A stretch of 64,000 bases of DNA from Paracoccaceae bacterium (GCA_021741245.1 JAIOYF010000008.1:62001-126000), one strand, 5' to 3'. Positions 41,925 through 51,445 are shown, counted from the stretch's first letter. Numbers and translations: made by a program. Notes: a model not told the origin generated them from the sequence alone.

Positions 41925-42905
41925 TCACTCGGTCGCTTGAATACGCTTGACCAGATCTTGCAGCTTGGGCGTATTGGCGTGCTTTTCGTAAACCGGCACC
42001 ATCGCCTCGATAAAGGGGGTCTTGTCGATGTCCTTGATCACCTCGGCCCCGGCTGCGCGCACCTTTTCTTCCGAGGCCGCTTCACGCGCCACCCAAAGTT
42101 CGCGCATCACGGGCACGCTGTCTTTGGCTGCCTGACGCACCAGCGCCTGATCTTCGGCCGACAGCTTGTCATAGCTGGCCTTGGACATCACCAGCACCTC
42201 TGGCACGATCAGGTGTTCGTCCAACGTGTAGTACTTCGCCACCTCGAAATGGCCCGAGGATTCAAACGACGGCCAGTTGTTTTCGGCCCCGTCGATGACG
42301 CCGGTTTGCAAGGACGAATAGACCTCGCCATAAGGCATTGGCGTTGCGTTCGCGCCAAGCGCGCTCATCATGTCGACGAACACGTCTGATTGCATGACGC
42401 GGACCTTCATGCCCTTCATGTCGTCGATCGAGGTGATGGGCTTTTGGCTGTTGTAAAAGCTGCGGCTGCCACCATCGTAAAACGCAAGGCCGACATAGCC
42501 ATGTGGTTCAAACGCGGCCGCCATCTCGTCGCCGATCGGGCCATCCATCACCTTGTGCATGTGATCCACGCCGCGGAAGATATAGGGCAACGACACAACC
42601 TTGGTTTCCTCAACGATATTGTTGAAGGGGCCAAGCGACACGCGGTTGAAATCGATCACGCCGAACTTGGTCTGCTCGATGGTGTCCTTTTCTTCGCCCA
42701 ACTGGGCCGAATGGAACACTTCGATGCAGAGCCGCCCGTTTGAGCGTTCTTCCAGCATCTTGCCCATGGCTTTGACCGCCTCGACGGTTGGATAGCCGTC
42801 GGGGTGGGTGTCGGATGATTTGAAGGTGATCTCGCAGGCACTTGCGGCACCAGCAAAAACAACAGAGGTCAGCAGGGCTGCCGTGATCTTGGAAAATGTG
42901 GTCAT
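41925..42905 (-). CDS. dctP: TRAP transporter substrate-binding protein (DctP-type)
   Basis: This 326-residue periplasmic protein has a signal peptide ([16 protein letters not shown]) and the DctP fold: [38 protein letters not shown], and the conserved arginine in [14 protein letters not shown] that binds the substrate carboxylate. It delivers the substrate to DctQM. GGGAGGAG precedes the ATG at 42905, although the frame opens at 42938. It lies between uxaC and the permease genes, and by context binds a hexuronate. Confidence 0.93.
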   Translation of the reverse strand: MTTFSKITAALLTSVVFAGAASACEITFKSSDTHPDGYPTVEAVKAMGKMLEERSNGRLCIEVFHSAQLGEEKDTIEQTKFGVIDFNRVSLGPFNNIVEETKVVSLPYIFRGVDHMHKVMDGPIGDEMAAAFEPHGYVGLAFYDGGSRSFYNSQKPITSIDDMKGMKVRVMQSDVFVDMMSALGANATPMPYGEVYSSLQTGVIDGAENNWPSFESSGHFEVAKYYTLDEHLIVPEVLVMSKASYDKLSAEDQALVRQAAKDSVPVMRELWVAREAASEEKVRAAGAEVIKDIDKTPFIEAMVPVYEKHANTPKLQDLVKRIQATE

Positions 42906-42934
42906 TGTTAACTCCTCCCTGAGTTCTATGGCTG

Positions 42935-44341
42935 TCACAAACGATAGGCTTGCTTTGCAAGCCGGTAGCTAAGGTCTTGGGCGACCTCATAGGCGTCGTG
43001 CTCGCCCAGCCGTCCGGTCTGGACCAGCGTGGCAAGGTAGGCACAATCCACACGCCGCGCGACATCATGGCGGGCGGGGATCGACAGATAGGCGCGGGTG
43101 TCATCATTGAAGCCGACGGTGTTGTAGAACCCGGCGGTTTCGGTCGTCATCTCACGGAAACGGCGCATGCCTTCGGGGCTGTCATGGAACCACCATGCGG
43201 GCCCGAGTTTCAGCGCGGGGTAAACACCCGCCAGCGGGGCCAGTTCGCGCGCATAGGATGTTTCATCCAGCGTAAAGACGATGACCGACAGGCGCGGGTC
43301 CATCCCGACGGCATTCAGCAAGGGGCGCAGGGCGGCCACGTAATCGGTGCGACCGGGAATGTCGAAGCCCTTGTCGCGGCCAAATTGCGCCATGACCGGG
43401 CTGGAATGATTGCGCCGCGATCCGGGGTGGATTTGCAGCACCAGACCGTCATCAAGGCTCATCCGTGCCATTTCGGTCAGCATCTGGCCCCGGAAGGCAT
43501 CGGCCTCTTCCGCCGTGCACTTGCCAGACAGGGCCTTTTGGAACAGCAGCGCCGCCTCATCCTGGGGCAGGTCTTCGGTCCGGGCCGTGGCATGGCCGTG
43601 ATCGGATGAGGTGCAGCCAAACCCCTTGAAATACTGGCGACGCGCACGGTGGGCCGCAAGATAACCGGCCCATGTCGCGGTATTCTCGCCGGTGAGTGCG
43701 CCAAGGGTCTGCACGTTTTCGACAAACCCCGCAAACTCCGGGTCCACCACTGCATCGGGACGATAGGCAGGGATCACCCGGCCATGCCATCCACTGTCGC
43801 GGATCATCTGGTGCCATTTCAGATCATCAAGCGCGCTGTCGGTGGTCGAGATCACCTCGATCTTGAACCTGTCATACAGGGCGCGGGGGCGAAAGGCCGG
43901 GGTTTGCAGGGCCGCCGCGATCCGGTCATAGTAATCATCTGCCGTATGTACGGTCAGCGGGTTGTCAAAGCCAAAGATGGTTTCAAACGCATGGTCCAGC
44001 CACAGCCGCGATGGCGTGCCGCGGAACAGGTGATAATTGGCCGCAAACAGGTGCCAGATCTTGCGCCCATCTGTTTCGGTCGGACCGCCATCGGCGCGCG
44101 GCACGCCAAGGTCGGTCAAGCTGATCCCTTGCGAACACAACATGCGAAAGACGTAGTGATCGGGGGTGACAAACAACTGTGCCGGATCGGGAAAGGCCTC
44201 ATCCATCGCAAACCAGCGCGGATCGGTGTGGCCATGCGGGCTGATGATGGGCAGGTCGGCCACCGTGGCATAAAGCCCGCGCGCAAGGCCACGTGTGGAC
44301 GGTTCAAGCGGGAAAAGCCGATCTGGATGAAGCAATGGCAC
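42935..44341 (-). CDS. uxaC: Uronate isomerase
   Basis: This 468-residue amidohydrolase-fold enzyme isomerises D-glucuronate to fructuronate and D-galacturonate to tagaturonate. Signatures are [15 protein letters not shown] (metal histidines), [28 protein letters not shown] and [10 protein letters not shown] chose the GTG at 44341 because AGGGAGG lies 11 bases upstream and [11 protein letters not shown] is the usual N-terminus; the frame itself runs to 44401 inside the operator. It is the first gene of the long minus-strand uronate operon. Confidence 0.94.
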   Translation of the reverse strand: MPLLHPDRLFPLEPSTRGLARGLYATVADLPIISPHGHTDPRWFAMDEAFPDPAQLFVTPDHYVFRMLCSQGISLTDLGVPRADGGPTETDGRKIWHLFAANYHLFRGTPSRLWLDHAFETIFGFDNPLTVHTADDYYDRIAAALQTPAFRPRALYDRFKIEVISTTDSALDDLKWHQMIRDSGWHGRVIPAYRPDAVVDPEFAGFVENVQTLGALTGENTATWAGYLAAHRARRQYFKGFGCTSSDHGHATARTEDLPQDEAALLFQKALSGKCTAEEADAFRGQMLTEMARMSLDDGLVLQIHPGSRRNHSSPVMAQFGRDKGFDIPGRTDYVAALRPLLNAVGMDPRLSVIVFTLDETSYARELAPLAGVYPALKLGPAWWFHDSPEGMRRFREMTTETAGFYNTVGFNDDTRAYLSIPARHDVARRVDCAYLATLVQTGRLGEHDAYEVAQDLSYRLAKQAYRL

Positions 44342-44398
44342 TTGTGTTTTTACCTCCCTCTGGCCAGTCTCGGCAATAATCACTTCCCAAACTGCTAG

Positions 44399-44418
44399 CA
44401 AACTAATATGTTAGTTTG
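44399..44418. promoter_or_regulatory. Operator between uxaC and the GntR gene
   Basis: CAAACTAA and TTAGTTTG form a perfect 8-bp inverted repeat around TATG. It lies in the only gap between the divergent uxaC operon and the GntR-kdgK pair and 24 bp before the regulator's start. It is the most likely binding site of that regulator and could control both directions. Confidence 0.7.
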
Positions 44419-44442
44419 GCGAGACTGTCAATGGAGAGCCTG

Positions 44443-45150
44443 ATGTCCGACGCCGCGCTTTTGAACGTGCTGGAACCGATCAGCCGCCACTCGGTCACCG
44501 ACGCGGTGTTTGAAGAGTTGCACCGCCAGATTCTGGCGCTGGAGCTTCCACCCGGCACCAAGATGTCAGAAGTTGATGTGGCCAAGGTGATGGACGTGTC
44601 GCGCCAACCCGTGCGCGACGCCTTTTACCGGCTGTCGATGCTGGGGTTTCTGACCATCCGCCCGCAGCGTGCCACGGTCGTGTCCCCCATTTCCGAAGCT
44701 GCGGTGATGCAAGCGCGCTTTATCCGCTCGGCCATCGAGGCCGAGACGGTGCGCCTTGCCTGTGAGCGGCTGACAGAGGCGGATATGGCGGCGCTTGAAG
44801 ATCTGTTGCAGGGCCAAAAGCAGATGTCAGATGCCCGCGACGCGGCGGGCTTTCATGCGCTTGACGATCTGTTCCACCGCGAGATTTGCGTGCGGACGGG
44901 CAACGGCTTTGCATGGGACATCATCCGCGAGAACAAGGCCCATATGGACAGGGTGCGGTTCTTGTCACTGTCCTTTGCCTCACAAGATGCCTTGGGCGAT
45001 CATATCAAGGTGATGAAGGCGATCCGGTCGCGGGATTCCGTGATGGCGATGGAACAGATGCGCCTGCACCTGACACGCATCAAGACGCAGATCCGCCGCA
45101 TCCGGGCCGAGAATGAAAGCTATTTCGAGGGAGAGGTGTGGCGTGACTAA
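44443..45150 (+). CDS. GntR/FadR-family (FCD) regulator of uronate genes
   Basis: This 235-residue regulator has the winged helix at residues 15-75 (LELPPGTKMSEVDVAKVMDVSRQPVRDAFYRLS, given as a region) and a C-terminal FCD effector domain with the histidine-type metal ligands in FHALDDLFHREI and LGDHIKVMKAI. The start at 44443 has GGAGAG at good distance; an ATG at 44431 lacks one. It diverges from the uxaC operon over a perfect inverted repeat and overlaps kdgK by eight bases. It is probably the repressor of this regulon, with a uronate or KDG as effector. Confidence 0.88.
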   Translation: MSDAALLNVLEPISRHSVTDAVFEELHRQILALELPPGTKMSEVDVAKVMDVSRQPVRDAFYRLSMLGFLTIRPQRATVVSPISEAAVMQARFIRSAIEAETVRLACERLTEADMAALEDLLQGQKQMSDARDAAGFHALDDLFHREICVRTGNGFAWDIIRENKAHMDRVRFLSLSFASQDALGDHIKVMKAIRSRDSVMAMEQMRLHLTRIKTQIRRIRAENESYFEGEVWRD

Positions 45151-46039
45151 GCGGTTTGTTTCGATTGGGGAATGCATGGTCGAAATGGCCCCGCAACCCG
45201 ATGGCACCTATGCCATGGGCTTTGCGGGCGATACGTTCAACACCGCTTGGTATGCCCGAACCTGTCTGCCCGCTGCGTGGCAGGTCGACTATCTGACCGC
45301 CGTGGGGCGCGATGCGGTGTCGGATCGGATGGTGGCCTTCATGCGCAAGGCAGGGATCGACACAACCCATGTTGCACGGCTGGACGGGCGGACGGTTGGC
45401 CTTTACCTGATCGAGTTGCAAGGGGCAGAGCGCAGCTTTTCCTATTGGCGCGGGGCCTCGGCGGCGCGGGCGCTGGCCGATGATCCGGCCCGATTGGAGG
45501 CGGCGCTGACTGGTGCTGATGTGGCCTATTTTTCGGGCATCACGCTCGCCATTCTGGAACCAGAGGCGCGGACGCGGCTTGCGCAGGCCCTGACGCGCGC
45601 CCGGCTTGCCGGAACCATCGTGGCCTTTGATCCCAACCTGCGACCAAAGCTGTGGCCGTCAGAACAGGCGATGTGCACCGCCGTGACCCAGGCTGCAGGT
45701 CTGGCAGATATCGTCTTGCCTTCGTTCGAGGATGAGGCACGCCACTTTGGCGATGCAGATCCGATGGCCACCGTAACCCGCTATCAGGCGGCGGGGGCAA
45801 AGGTCGTGGTTGTCAAGGATGGCGCGGGTGAGGTGCTGTGTGCCGAAGGCACGGCCCTGACGCGCCACAATCCCGCCCCGGTCGCGCCAGTGGTCGATAC
45901 CACAGCGGCAGGCGACAGCTTCAACGCGGGCTTTCTGGCCACATGGCTGGCAGGGCAGGGTGCGCTTGCGGCGATGGCCGCAGGATCGGCTTTGGCGGGC
46001 CGGGTGATTGGCGCGCGCGGGGCGCTGATTGCGCTTTAG
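45143..46039 (+). CDS. kdgK: 2-dehydro-3-deoxygluconokinase
   Basis: This 298-residue PfkB family kinase phosphorylates KDG to KDPG, the point at which all the uronate branches in this locus meet. It has the N-terminal FVSIGECMVEMAP, the GDTFNTAWY substrate segment, DPNLRPKLW and the catalytic DTTAAGDSFNAGFLA. The start is GTG at 45143, preceded by GGAGAGG and overlapping the regulator's stop. The stop overlaps the convergent tonB stop. A KDPG aldolase is not seen in the window. Confidence 0.93.
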   Translation: MTKRFVSIGECMVEMAPQPDGTYAMGFAGDTFNTAWYARTCLPAAWQVDYLTAVGRDAVSDRMVAFMRKAGIDTTHVARLDGRTVGLYLIELQGAERSFSYWRGASAARALADDPARLEAALTGADVAYFSGITLAILEPEARTRLAQALTRARLAGTIVAFDPNLRPKLWPSEQAMCTAVTQAAGLADIVLPSFEDEARHFGDADPMATVTRYQAAGAKVVVVKDGAGEVLCAEGTALTRHNPAPVAPVVDTTAAGDSFNAGFLATWLAGQGALAAMAAGSALAGRVIGARGALIAL

Positions 46040-47070
46040 CGCGCAAAGCTCATCGGCAGGGTAAAGCTGTAACTTGCCTCTGTCAGCCCCTTTGGGGCGG
46101 CAACAAAGCGGCCTGCAGATTGGACCGCCTTTATGGCAGCCCTGTCCAGCGCCGCATGGCCCGAGGATTTTGCGATGGCGACGGCTGTCAGACGTCCGCT
46201 TGCGCTGACCGACAGGCGCAGGGTGACTTTGCCAGATGCGCCCTTTGCATCGGCGGGATAGCGTTTGCGCGCTTCGATCCGGGCGCGGATGCTTGCCCCC
46301 CATCCGGCCTTCAGATCTGTAAGCTTGGCCTTTGACACTGTTGTGCTTTTGGCCGTGCCCCCGGTGCCCGCCACTGCGCCCTTGCCCGCACCAGAGGCCC
46401 GTTGCCCCACCGATGGCGCGCTGGATTTTGGCTTTGGCTGGGCCTTGGGTTCGGCGACGGGTTCGGGCTGCGGCGTGGTCTTTGCGACCTGTGGCCGAGG
46501 TTTTGGTTTCATGGCAGGGGGCGCTGGCGGTGCGGCTGCGGTTTGCGGGGCGATATCCTGAACGGGCAGACGGGGCACAGTATCTGTCGCGATCTTTGGC
46601 ACCGGATCAGATGCAGCATCGGGCAGGGAAAGCGCCAAGGCAGATGCCCCTGCAAGGGTGGCAAGGTCGGCGGGGGCTTCAAGCATAGGCTCCGGCGCTG
46701 GGGGCAGCGGCGCTTGGGGTGCCGCATCCGCCTGACTTGGCGCAGGTTGCAAAACCGGGGTCTGGATCTGGGGCAGGGTGTCCACACTTGGCCCCAACGG
46801 CGCATCGGCCGGGGCAGGGTCCGTTGGCGCACCCTCCGGGATCGTCAGATCCGGCAGGTCGGCGACCGCTGGCGGGCTGTCCCACAGTTCCACAAGGGTC
46901 TGCACCTCACCCGAGGCTGCTTGCAATGAGACAAGCGCCTCACCGCCGTCGCCTTCGCCGCTGTCACTGCCCGAAAGATGTGGGACCATGGCAAAGGCGG
47001 CAACATGCGCCCCGCAGGCAAGGCCAATTGCCGCGACCAGCCGCAGATGGGCTGCAGACTTCCCCATCAT
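46036..47070 (-). CDS. tonB: TonB-like energy transducer
   Basis: This 344-residue protein has one N-terminal transmembrane helix (LVAAIGLACGAHVAAFAMVP), a long proline/alanine-rich spacer with PKPRPQVAKTTPQPEP, and a C-terminal TonB domain (about 255-344: ARIEARKRYPADAKGASGKVTLR as one region, then SSGHAALDRAA). It couples inner-membrane proton flow to outer-membrane receptors. It is coupled to the exbD gene upstream (ATGA). No TonB-dependent receptor is in the window. Its stop overlaps that of kdgK by four bases. Confidence 0.9.
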   Translation of the reverse strand: MMGKSAAHLRLVAAIGLACGAHVAAFAMVPHLSGSDSGEGDGGEALVSLQAASGEVQTLVELWDSPPAVADLPDLTIPEGAPTDPAPADAPLGPSVDTLPQIQTPVLQPAPSQADAAPQAPLPPAPEPMLEAPADLATLAGASALALSLPDAASDPVPKIATDTVPRLPVQDIAPQTAAAPPAPPAMKPKPRPQVAKTTPQPEPVAEPKAQPKPKSSAPSVGQRASGAGKGAVAGTGGTAKSTTVSKAKLTDLKAGWGASIRARIEARKRYPADAKGASGKVTLRLSVSASGRLTAVAIAKSSGHAALDRAAIKAVQSAGRFVAAPKGLTEASYSFTLPMSFAR

Positions 47071-47504
47071 TTGGGCACCACAGCAAGGGAAATGGCGGCG
47101 AATCCCATCCCTTCGATCGCGCGCATCAAACCCGGCAGGGCGGTGGCCGGGGCCATGCTGTCGGCGCGGATCAACAGCGCAGGCGGGGCTGATGTGCAAT
47201 CGGTGGCGCTGCACCATGCTGCGCGGTCAGACAAAAGATCGGCAAGGGCCTGCGCTTGCCCGGTGGTCGCGCCATAGCCGACCTCTCCCTCTGCGCCAAG
47301 CAGCAGGGTAAAGCGACCATCCTCTGCCAAGCCCGTCTGTGCCGCATCTGGCAGCGTTACGGGAAAGGCTTCGGGCGGGGTCAGACGGGCCGCGATCAGG
47401 AAAAAGATCAACAGCAAAAAGACCACGTTGATCATGGGCAAAAGCCCGGCTTCGGCGCTGCGGCGTGGGGTGGGGCGGTGCAACAGGGGCCTGCGGTGCC
47501 GCAT
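47067..47504 (-). CDS. exbD: ExbD/TolR-type protein, second copy
   Basis: This 145-residue protein has one transmembrane helix (LLPMINVVFLLLIFFLIAARL) whose position before INVVF fits the ExbD family, although the usual proton-relay aspartate (as in MIDVIF) is Asn here. A periplasmic domain with ALLIRADSMAPATALPGLM follows. It lies four bases after the other exbD-type gene and is coupled to tonB. The two subunits may form a mixed pair in which the first carries the aspartate. Confidence 0.85.
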   Translation of the reverse strand: MRHRRPLLHRPTPRRSAEAGLLPMINVVFLLLIFFLIAARLTPPEAFPVTLPDAAQTGLAEDGRFTLLLGAEGEVGYGATTGQAQALADLLSDRAAWCSATDCTSAPPALLIRADSMAPATALPGLMRAIEGMGFAAISLAVVPK

Positions 47505-47508
47505 CGGA

Positions 47509-47913
47509 TCACTCCACCAGCACGAGGGTGACAAACCCTGCCGCCCGCAAATCATCCATCACCCGCAGCAGGGCCTGCAGAGGCGCGCCCTGTTCGGGGC
47601 GCAAGACAATGGCATCTGTGGGGGATAAGGTCAGCGGGGCAAGGGCCGCGACAAGGTCTGTGGCCAAGACCACCCGCCCGTTCAGGCGCAACTCTTGGGG
47701 ACCGACGTCAATCAACCGGGGCGGCCCGCTGTAACTGCCACCTGTGGTGGATGCGGTTCGCAAAGGCAGGCTATCCTCGGCCCCAAAGCGGGCGGCGAGC
47801 ATGAAAAACACCAAGAGCAGAAAGATCACGTCAATCATTGGCGTCAGGTTTTGCCTGCGCCTTGGACGTGACGCAAGCAATCCCCTTGCTTGTGCTGAGG
47901 GAGCTGGCGCCAT
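47509..47913 (-). CDS. exbD: ExbD/TolR-type protein, first copy
   Basis: This 134-residue protein has a transmembrane helix LTPMIDVIFLLLVFFMLAAR with the conserved aspartate in MIDVIF and a periplasmic domain ending AAGFVTLVLVE. The ATG at 47913 overlaps the exbB stop by one base (TGATG). With ExbB it forms the proton-driven motor that energises TonB. The second exbD-type gene follows after four bases. Confidence 0.9.
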   Translation of the reverse strand: MAPAPSAQARGLLASRPRRRQNLTPMIDVIFLLLVFFMLAARFGAEDSLPLRTASTTGGSYSGPPRLIDVGPQELRLNGRVVLATDLVAALAPLTLSPTDAIVLRPEQGAPLQALLRVMDDLRAAGFVTLVLVE

Positions 47914-48653
47914 CACTCAGCCGCGCGAAACTGTTGAGCAGCAGGGGTTTGCAGCCCGACATTCACACGCTCGGAGGGTTTGTTCAAACCGGGGGCGTGC
48001 AAGATGCGGGTGGAGGCATCCTCCATATCCTCGGCCAGATGATCTACGACGGAGTCAAACCACGCCAGCGCCATCTGGGCCGGAATTGCTACGGCCATTC
48101 CGGCAGCTGTGGTCAACAGCGCCTCCCATATCCCACCGGCAAGGGCGGCCGGGTCCGCGCGGCTGCCTGCCTCTTGCAGCGCCTGAAAGGCGGCAATCAT
48201 GCCCGTGACGGTGCCCAACAGCCCCAAGAGCGGCCCCACGGTCGCGGCCAGTTCCAACCCGCGCAGCCCGGATCTGGCTTGCGTAAGCAGGGCGCGGCCA
48301 ATGCGTGTGGCCTCGGCCTCCGCGCCTTCGCGGTCCATTGCGGGATTGGCGGTGGCCTGCATGGCCCCAAGGGCATGACGGGCGCGCAAGGATGAGCGTG
48401 CGGCCAACCCCGCCATGGCCGCCTGATGCTCGCCTTGCGTCCATTGATCCAAGGCGCGAGCCGTGTGCCGCCCGCCCGACCATGCGCCAAAGGCCAAAAG
48501 CTGCATCACCTTCCACAAGATCAAGGCCAATGTCGCCACCGACAAGAGCGCAATCGCCCACATTGCAGGCCCGCCCAACAGCACAAAATCACCCGCCCGG
48601 GCCAAGGCACCCTGCGGTCCCAATTCTGTGGCAAGCGTGGCAGATGGCTCCAT
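47913..48653 (-). CDS. exbB: MotA/TolQ/ExbB proton channel protein
   Basis: This 246-residue protein has three hydrophobic segments: FVLLGGPAMWAIALLSVATLALILW near the N-terminus, GLELAATVGPLLGLLGTVTGMIAAF and GIWEALLTTAAGMAVAIPAQMALAWF, the typical ExbB/TolQ pattern. It is the first gene of exbB-exbD-exbD-tonB. Together with tonB, ExbB is more likely than TolQ, which would sit with tolA and pal. Confidence 0.9.
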   Translation of the reverse strand: MEPSATLATELGPQGALARAGDFVLLGGPAMWAIALLSVATLALILWKVMQLLAFGAWSGGRHTARALDQWTQGEHQAAMAGLAARSSLRARHALGAMQATANPAMDREGAEAEATRIGRALLTQARSGLRGLELAATVGPLLGLLGTVTGMIAAFQALQEAGSRADPAALAGGIWEALLTTAAGMAVAIPAQMALAWFDSVVDHLAEDMEDASTRILHAPGLNKPSERVNVGLQTPAAQQFRAAE

Positions 48654-48907
48654 GATGCCCTCTTTCGCATGGGTGACAATCGGTGTTGGGTTTCGACTTT
48701 GCCCATCCCATTGTCAAGAAAACAAGGGCTGGATGCAGGGTTGGATACGACCTGTTGGCATGATCCCGCGCCTTTGGGGTTTGCCCCCCGATCATGCATT
48801 GGGTGGCACGGGGCCAGCGCAAGTGGGGGGCGCGACAGCCCGCCGCATGGTTTCTTGCGCCTCGGGCCCCACTTCGACAATGCAAACCAAACTCAAAGGA
48901 TAGACAT

Positions 48908-49039
48908 ATGTTCAAAGGCTTGACCCGATCACTGGCCATCATCACAGCGCTTTTTCTAGTGTTTCCGGCGCTGCTCATCTGGGCCGCCGAGGGATCGGAA
49001 TGGCTGGACAAGTTCAAGAACATGAGCCCGATCTTCTGA
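48908..49039 (+). CDS. Small single-span membrane protein
   Basis: This 43-residue protein has one transmembrane helix (LAIITALFLVFPALLIWAA) followed by a short charged tail EGSEWLDKFKNMSPIF. AAAGGA lies at a suitable distance before the ATG. It stands in a 480-bp gap between exbB and the cupin gene. I do not recognise it, but the clean start and composition support a real small protein. Confidence 0.55.
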   Translation: MFKGLTRSLAIITALFLVFPALLIWAAEGSEWLDKFKNMSPIF

Positions 49040-49130
49040 TCTTTCGCCACTGGATGTGGTCTTGTGGCCCTGCGGCGTAATTTCCCGCCGGGCCACTCCT
49101 CTCGCCGCGATCATTCGGGCAGGCCTTGCG

Positions 49131-49415
49131 CTATTTAAGCTCCACCTCGACAAAACTCATCGCAGTTGCGCCATCGTTGATCACATTGTGTTCCACCCCT
49201 TCGGCGCGGCGATAGGCGGTGCCCGCCGGGACAGTGACGCGCCGCGTGGCACCCCCCGGTTCCTCCAGCAGCATCAGGCAATCGGTGATCGCCGTGATCA
49301 CGTAATCATGCCCATGGCGGTGCCATCCGGTTTCGGCCCCCGGCATGAAATCAAACCGTGTCACCCGCACACGGGCATCATCAATCAGCGTGGTGGCGGT
49401 GCAAGGCGGGCGCAT
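49131..49415 (-). CDS. Small cupin domain protein
   Basis: This 94-residue cupin has the metal-binding pattern in GAETGWHRHGHDYVI and a second part in GVEHNVIND, so the histidine set is present. Such one-domain cupins bind metal in the cytoplasm and can be enzymes or sensors. It stands alone between the small membrane protein and the DUF1127 gene. The substrate is unknown. Confidence 0.78.
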   Translation of the reverse strand: MRPPCTATTLIDDARVRVTRFDFMPGAETGWHRHGHDYVITAITDCLMLLEEPGGATRRVTVPAGTAYRRAEGVEHNVINDGATAMSFVEVELK

Positions 49416-49523
49416 GCTGTTTCCTTTTGCCTGACATGAAGTCTCCTTCTTAGGCTTACCGAAATCTTCAGGATTTGAAAGCGGGATGCAGGGATGGTTA
49501 ACCTGTCGATGTCGCGGACTGCG

Positions 49524-49736
49524 TTAGTGGCGCCAAAATGGCCGTGCGGCCTCAGCCTCGGCAACCCATTGATCCAGCCCGATATCTGCAAGCAAATGGC
49601 GGTCAAGCTTGCGCAGGTGTTTTCTTGTCTTGTGACGGTTCTCCCATGTCATGACCAGAACCGTGATGCGCAGCGCCATCCGCGAAAGCGGGGGAAGCGA
49701 GGCAGGGCGCAGGATCAGTACTTCGGCAAAAGACAT
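49524..49736 (-). CDS. DUF1127 family small protein
   Basis: This 70-residue protein ends with the YjiS-like DUF1127 motif RKHLRKLDRHLLADIGLDQWVAEAEA (as RKLDRHLLADIGL), a short arginine-rich helical pair typical of alphaproteobacteria. These small proteins affect RNA turnover or phosphate and carbon metabolism in some species. The start at 49736 (MSFAEVLILRPAS) follows the MocR-type operator region; the frame opens upstream but lacks a better start. It diverges from the MocR gene. Confidence 0.8.
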   Translation of the reverse strand: MSFAEVLILRPASLPPLSRMALRITVLVMTWENRHKTRKHLRKLDRHLLADIGLDQWVAEAEAARPFWRH

Positions 49737-49748
49737 ATTTTGAATCCT

Positions 49749-49838
49749 TTGTATTGATACAATGACACATTTAGCCATAGTATATGGATACAAGTTCCGG
49801 GAAATGACTCGCTAGAGGTAGATTGTGGCTGATACAAT
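49749..49838. promoter_or_regulatory. TTGTAT/ATACAA sites upstream of the MocR gene
   Basis: TTGTAT-TG-ATACAA at 49749-49762 is an inverted repeat. The half site ATACAA recurs at about 49788-49793 and at 49833-49838, the last within the first codons of the regulator. MocR proteins often use such spaced direct and inverted half sites between divergent genes. It may control both the regulator and the DUF1127 gene. Confidence 0.5.
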
Positions 49839-51231
49839 AAACTGGTGCCCGGCCTTGTCCGACACGGATGGGCCAAAATATCTGGCCCTGACGCGGGCCC
49901 TGCGTGAGGCTATTCGGTCAGGGGAACTGGCCCAAGGTGCCCAGTTGCCGACCGTGCGCGATCTGGCGTGGCACTTGAAGGTCACGCCCGGCACGGTGGC
50001 GCGGGCCTATAGCCTTGCCACACAAGAAGGGATGTTGGCTGCCACCGTTGGGCGCGGCACCTTTGTTGCCTCTCGCGCCCCGCGTCTGGGGCCGACGCAG
50101 CCGCTGTATATCGAACGGGACCCGAACCTTGATCATCGCCGCGTCGATCTGCGCGCGCCGATCATGCCCGATGTCGGGCAGAACAAGGCCATTTCGGATG
50201 CGCTTCGGGCCATTGCCGAGGATGAGGGCAATGATTGGATCGATTACCCGACGCAAACCGCTGAGCGGCCGCTGCGCGAGGCGCTGGTGCATTGGATCGG
50301 CGATCGGGTTCTGGGGCCGTTTGGGGCCGATGATATCGTGCTGACGCATGGCGGACAGAATGCGATCAACCTGATCCTTCTATGCTGCCTGCGCGGCGAT
50401 CGGCCCGTCGTTCTGACCGAAGACCTTGCCTATCCCGGGTTTCGCCATGCCGCCAAATTGGCACGGGCCGAGGTTGTGTCGATTGAGATGGATGATCAAG
50501 GGATCATGCCCGCCGCCTTGGAGGCCGCGTGCCGCAGGCAGGGCGCGCAAGTTCTGTGCCTGACGACCGAGGCACAAAACCCAACCACGCTGCGGATGAC
50601 GCCGGAACGGCGCATGCAGGTGGCCGAGATTGCGCGGCGCCATGATCTGCAGATCATCGAGGACGATTGCTATGCCAATGGGCAAAGCAACTGGCCCGCC
50701 CTGCGCGCCTTGGCCCCCGAACGCACGTGGCACGTGGCAAGCCTGTCCAAGACGCTGTCGGCGGGTCTGCGCTTTGGGTATATGGTGGCCCCCACGGGGA
50801 TGGGCCCGACGGGGCGCTTGACCGCGCAACATGCGTTCTTTGCCTTGTCGCGCCCGGTAGAGGCCTTGGTCTTGCAGCTCTTGGCCAGTGGCGAGGCAAG
50901 CAAGCTCTATGACCGCGTTCAGGCCGACCTTGATCAGCGCTTGCAGATGACGATCAACGCGCTGGGGGCTTTTGATCTGTCGTGGCAACCCGGATTGCGG
51001 TTTGTGTTCTTGCGTCTGCCCTCCGGCTGGCGGTCAAGCACCTTTGTCTCACGGGCCGAGGCAGAGGGGGTCATGGTGCGATCTGCGGATGAATATGCCT
51101 TGGTCCATGGGCGCGCGCCCAATGCGGTTCGGATTGCGATTTCGGGGAATGTGTCGCTGGACCGGTTTCAATGGGCGCTGAGTCGCCTTGCGCAATTGCT
51201 GGCAGAACCCCCGGCCGATCTGATGGTGTGA
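49825..51231 (+). CDS. MocR/PdxR family aminotransferase-like regulator
   Basis: This 468-residue protein joins an N-terminal GntR winged helix (about residues 10-75: GAQLPTVRDLAWHLKVTPGTVARAYSLA, given as a region) to an aminotransferase-fold domain. The PLP lysine is in ASLSKTLSAGLRFGYM, and VLTHGGQNAINLILLC and EDDCYANGQ are the usual cofactor-site motifs. It starts with GTG at 49825. MocR proteins sense PLP or amino compounds and usually act on a divergent neighbour, here the DUF1127 gene. The regulated pathway is unknown. Confidence 0.88.
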   Translation: MADTINWCPALSDTDGPKYLALTRALREAIRSGELAQGAQLPTVRDLAWHLKVTPGTVARAYSLATQEGMLAATVGRGTFVASRAPRLGPTQPLYIERDPNLDHRRVDLRAPIMPDVGQNKAISDALRAIAEDEGNDWIDYPTQTAERPLREALVHWIGDRVLGPFGADDIVLTHGGQNAINLILLCCLRGDRPVVLTEDLAYPGFRHAAKLARAEVVSIEMDDQGIMPAALEAACRRQGAQVLCLTTEAQNPTTLRMTPERRMQVAEIARRHDLQIIEDDCYANGQSNWPALRALAPERTWHVASLSKTLSAGLRFGYMVAPTGMGPTGRLTAQHAFFALSRPVEALVLQLLASGEASKLYDRVQADLDQRLQMTINALGAFDLSWQPGLRFVFLRLPSGWRSSTFVSRAEAEGVMVRSADEYALVHGRAPNAVRIAISGNVSLDRFQWALSRLAQLLAEPPADLMV

Positions 51232-51445
51232 TTGGCTTAATGTGTCGAAAATATGGCTGTTTCGTGACGATATCGCGACGGCAAATTGCGCCGCACCCGC
51301 CACCTGTTGCCCAGTAGACTCATTGTGACCCAATGTTTTTGTCTTTTTGCCACAATGCTTGACCGAAATCGAAGTTCTACTGCAGTTTCAAACCCATAAA
51401 GAGCAGTCCACGCAACGATCGTGGGAAAAACAGGACAGGCAGACT

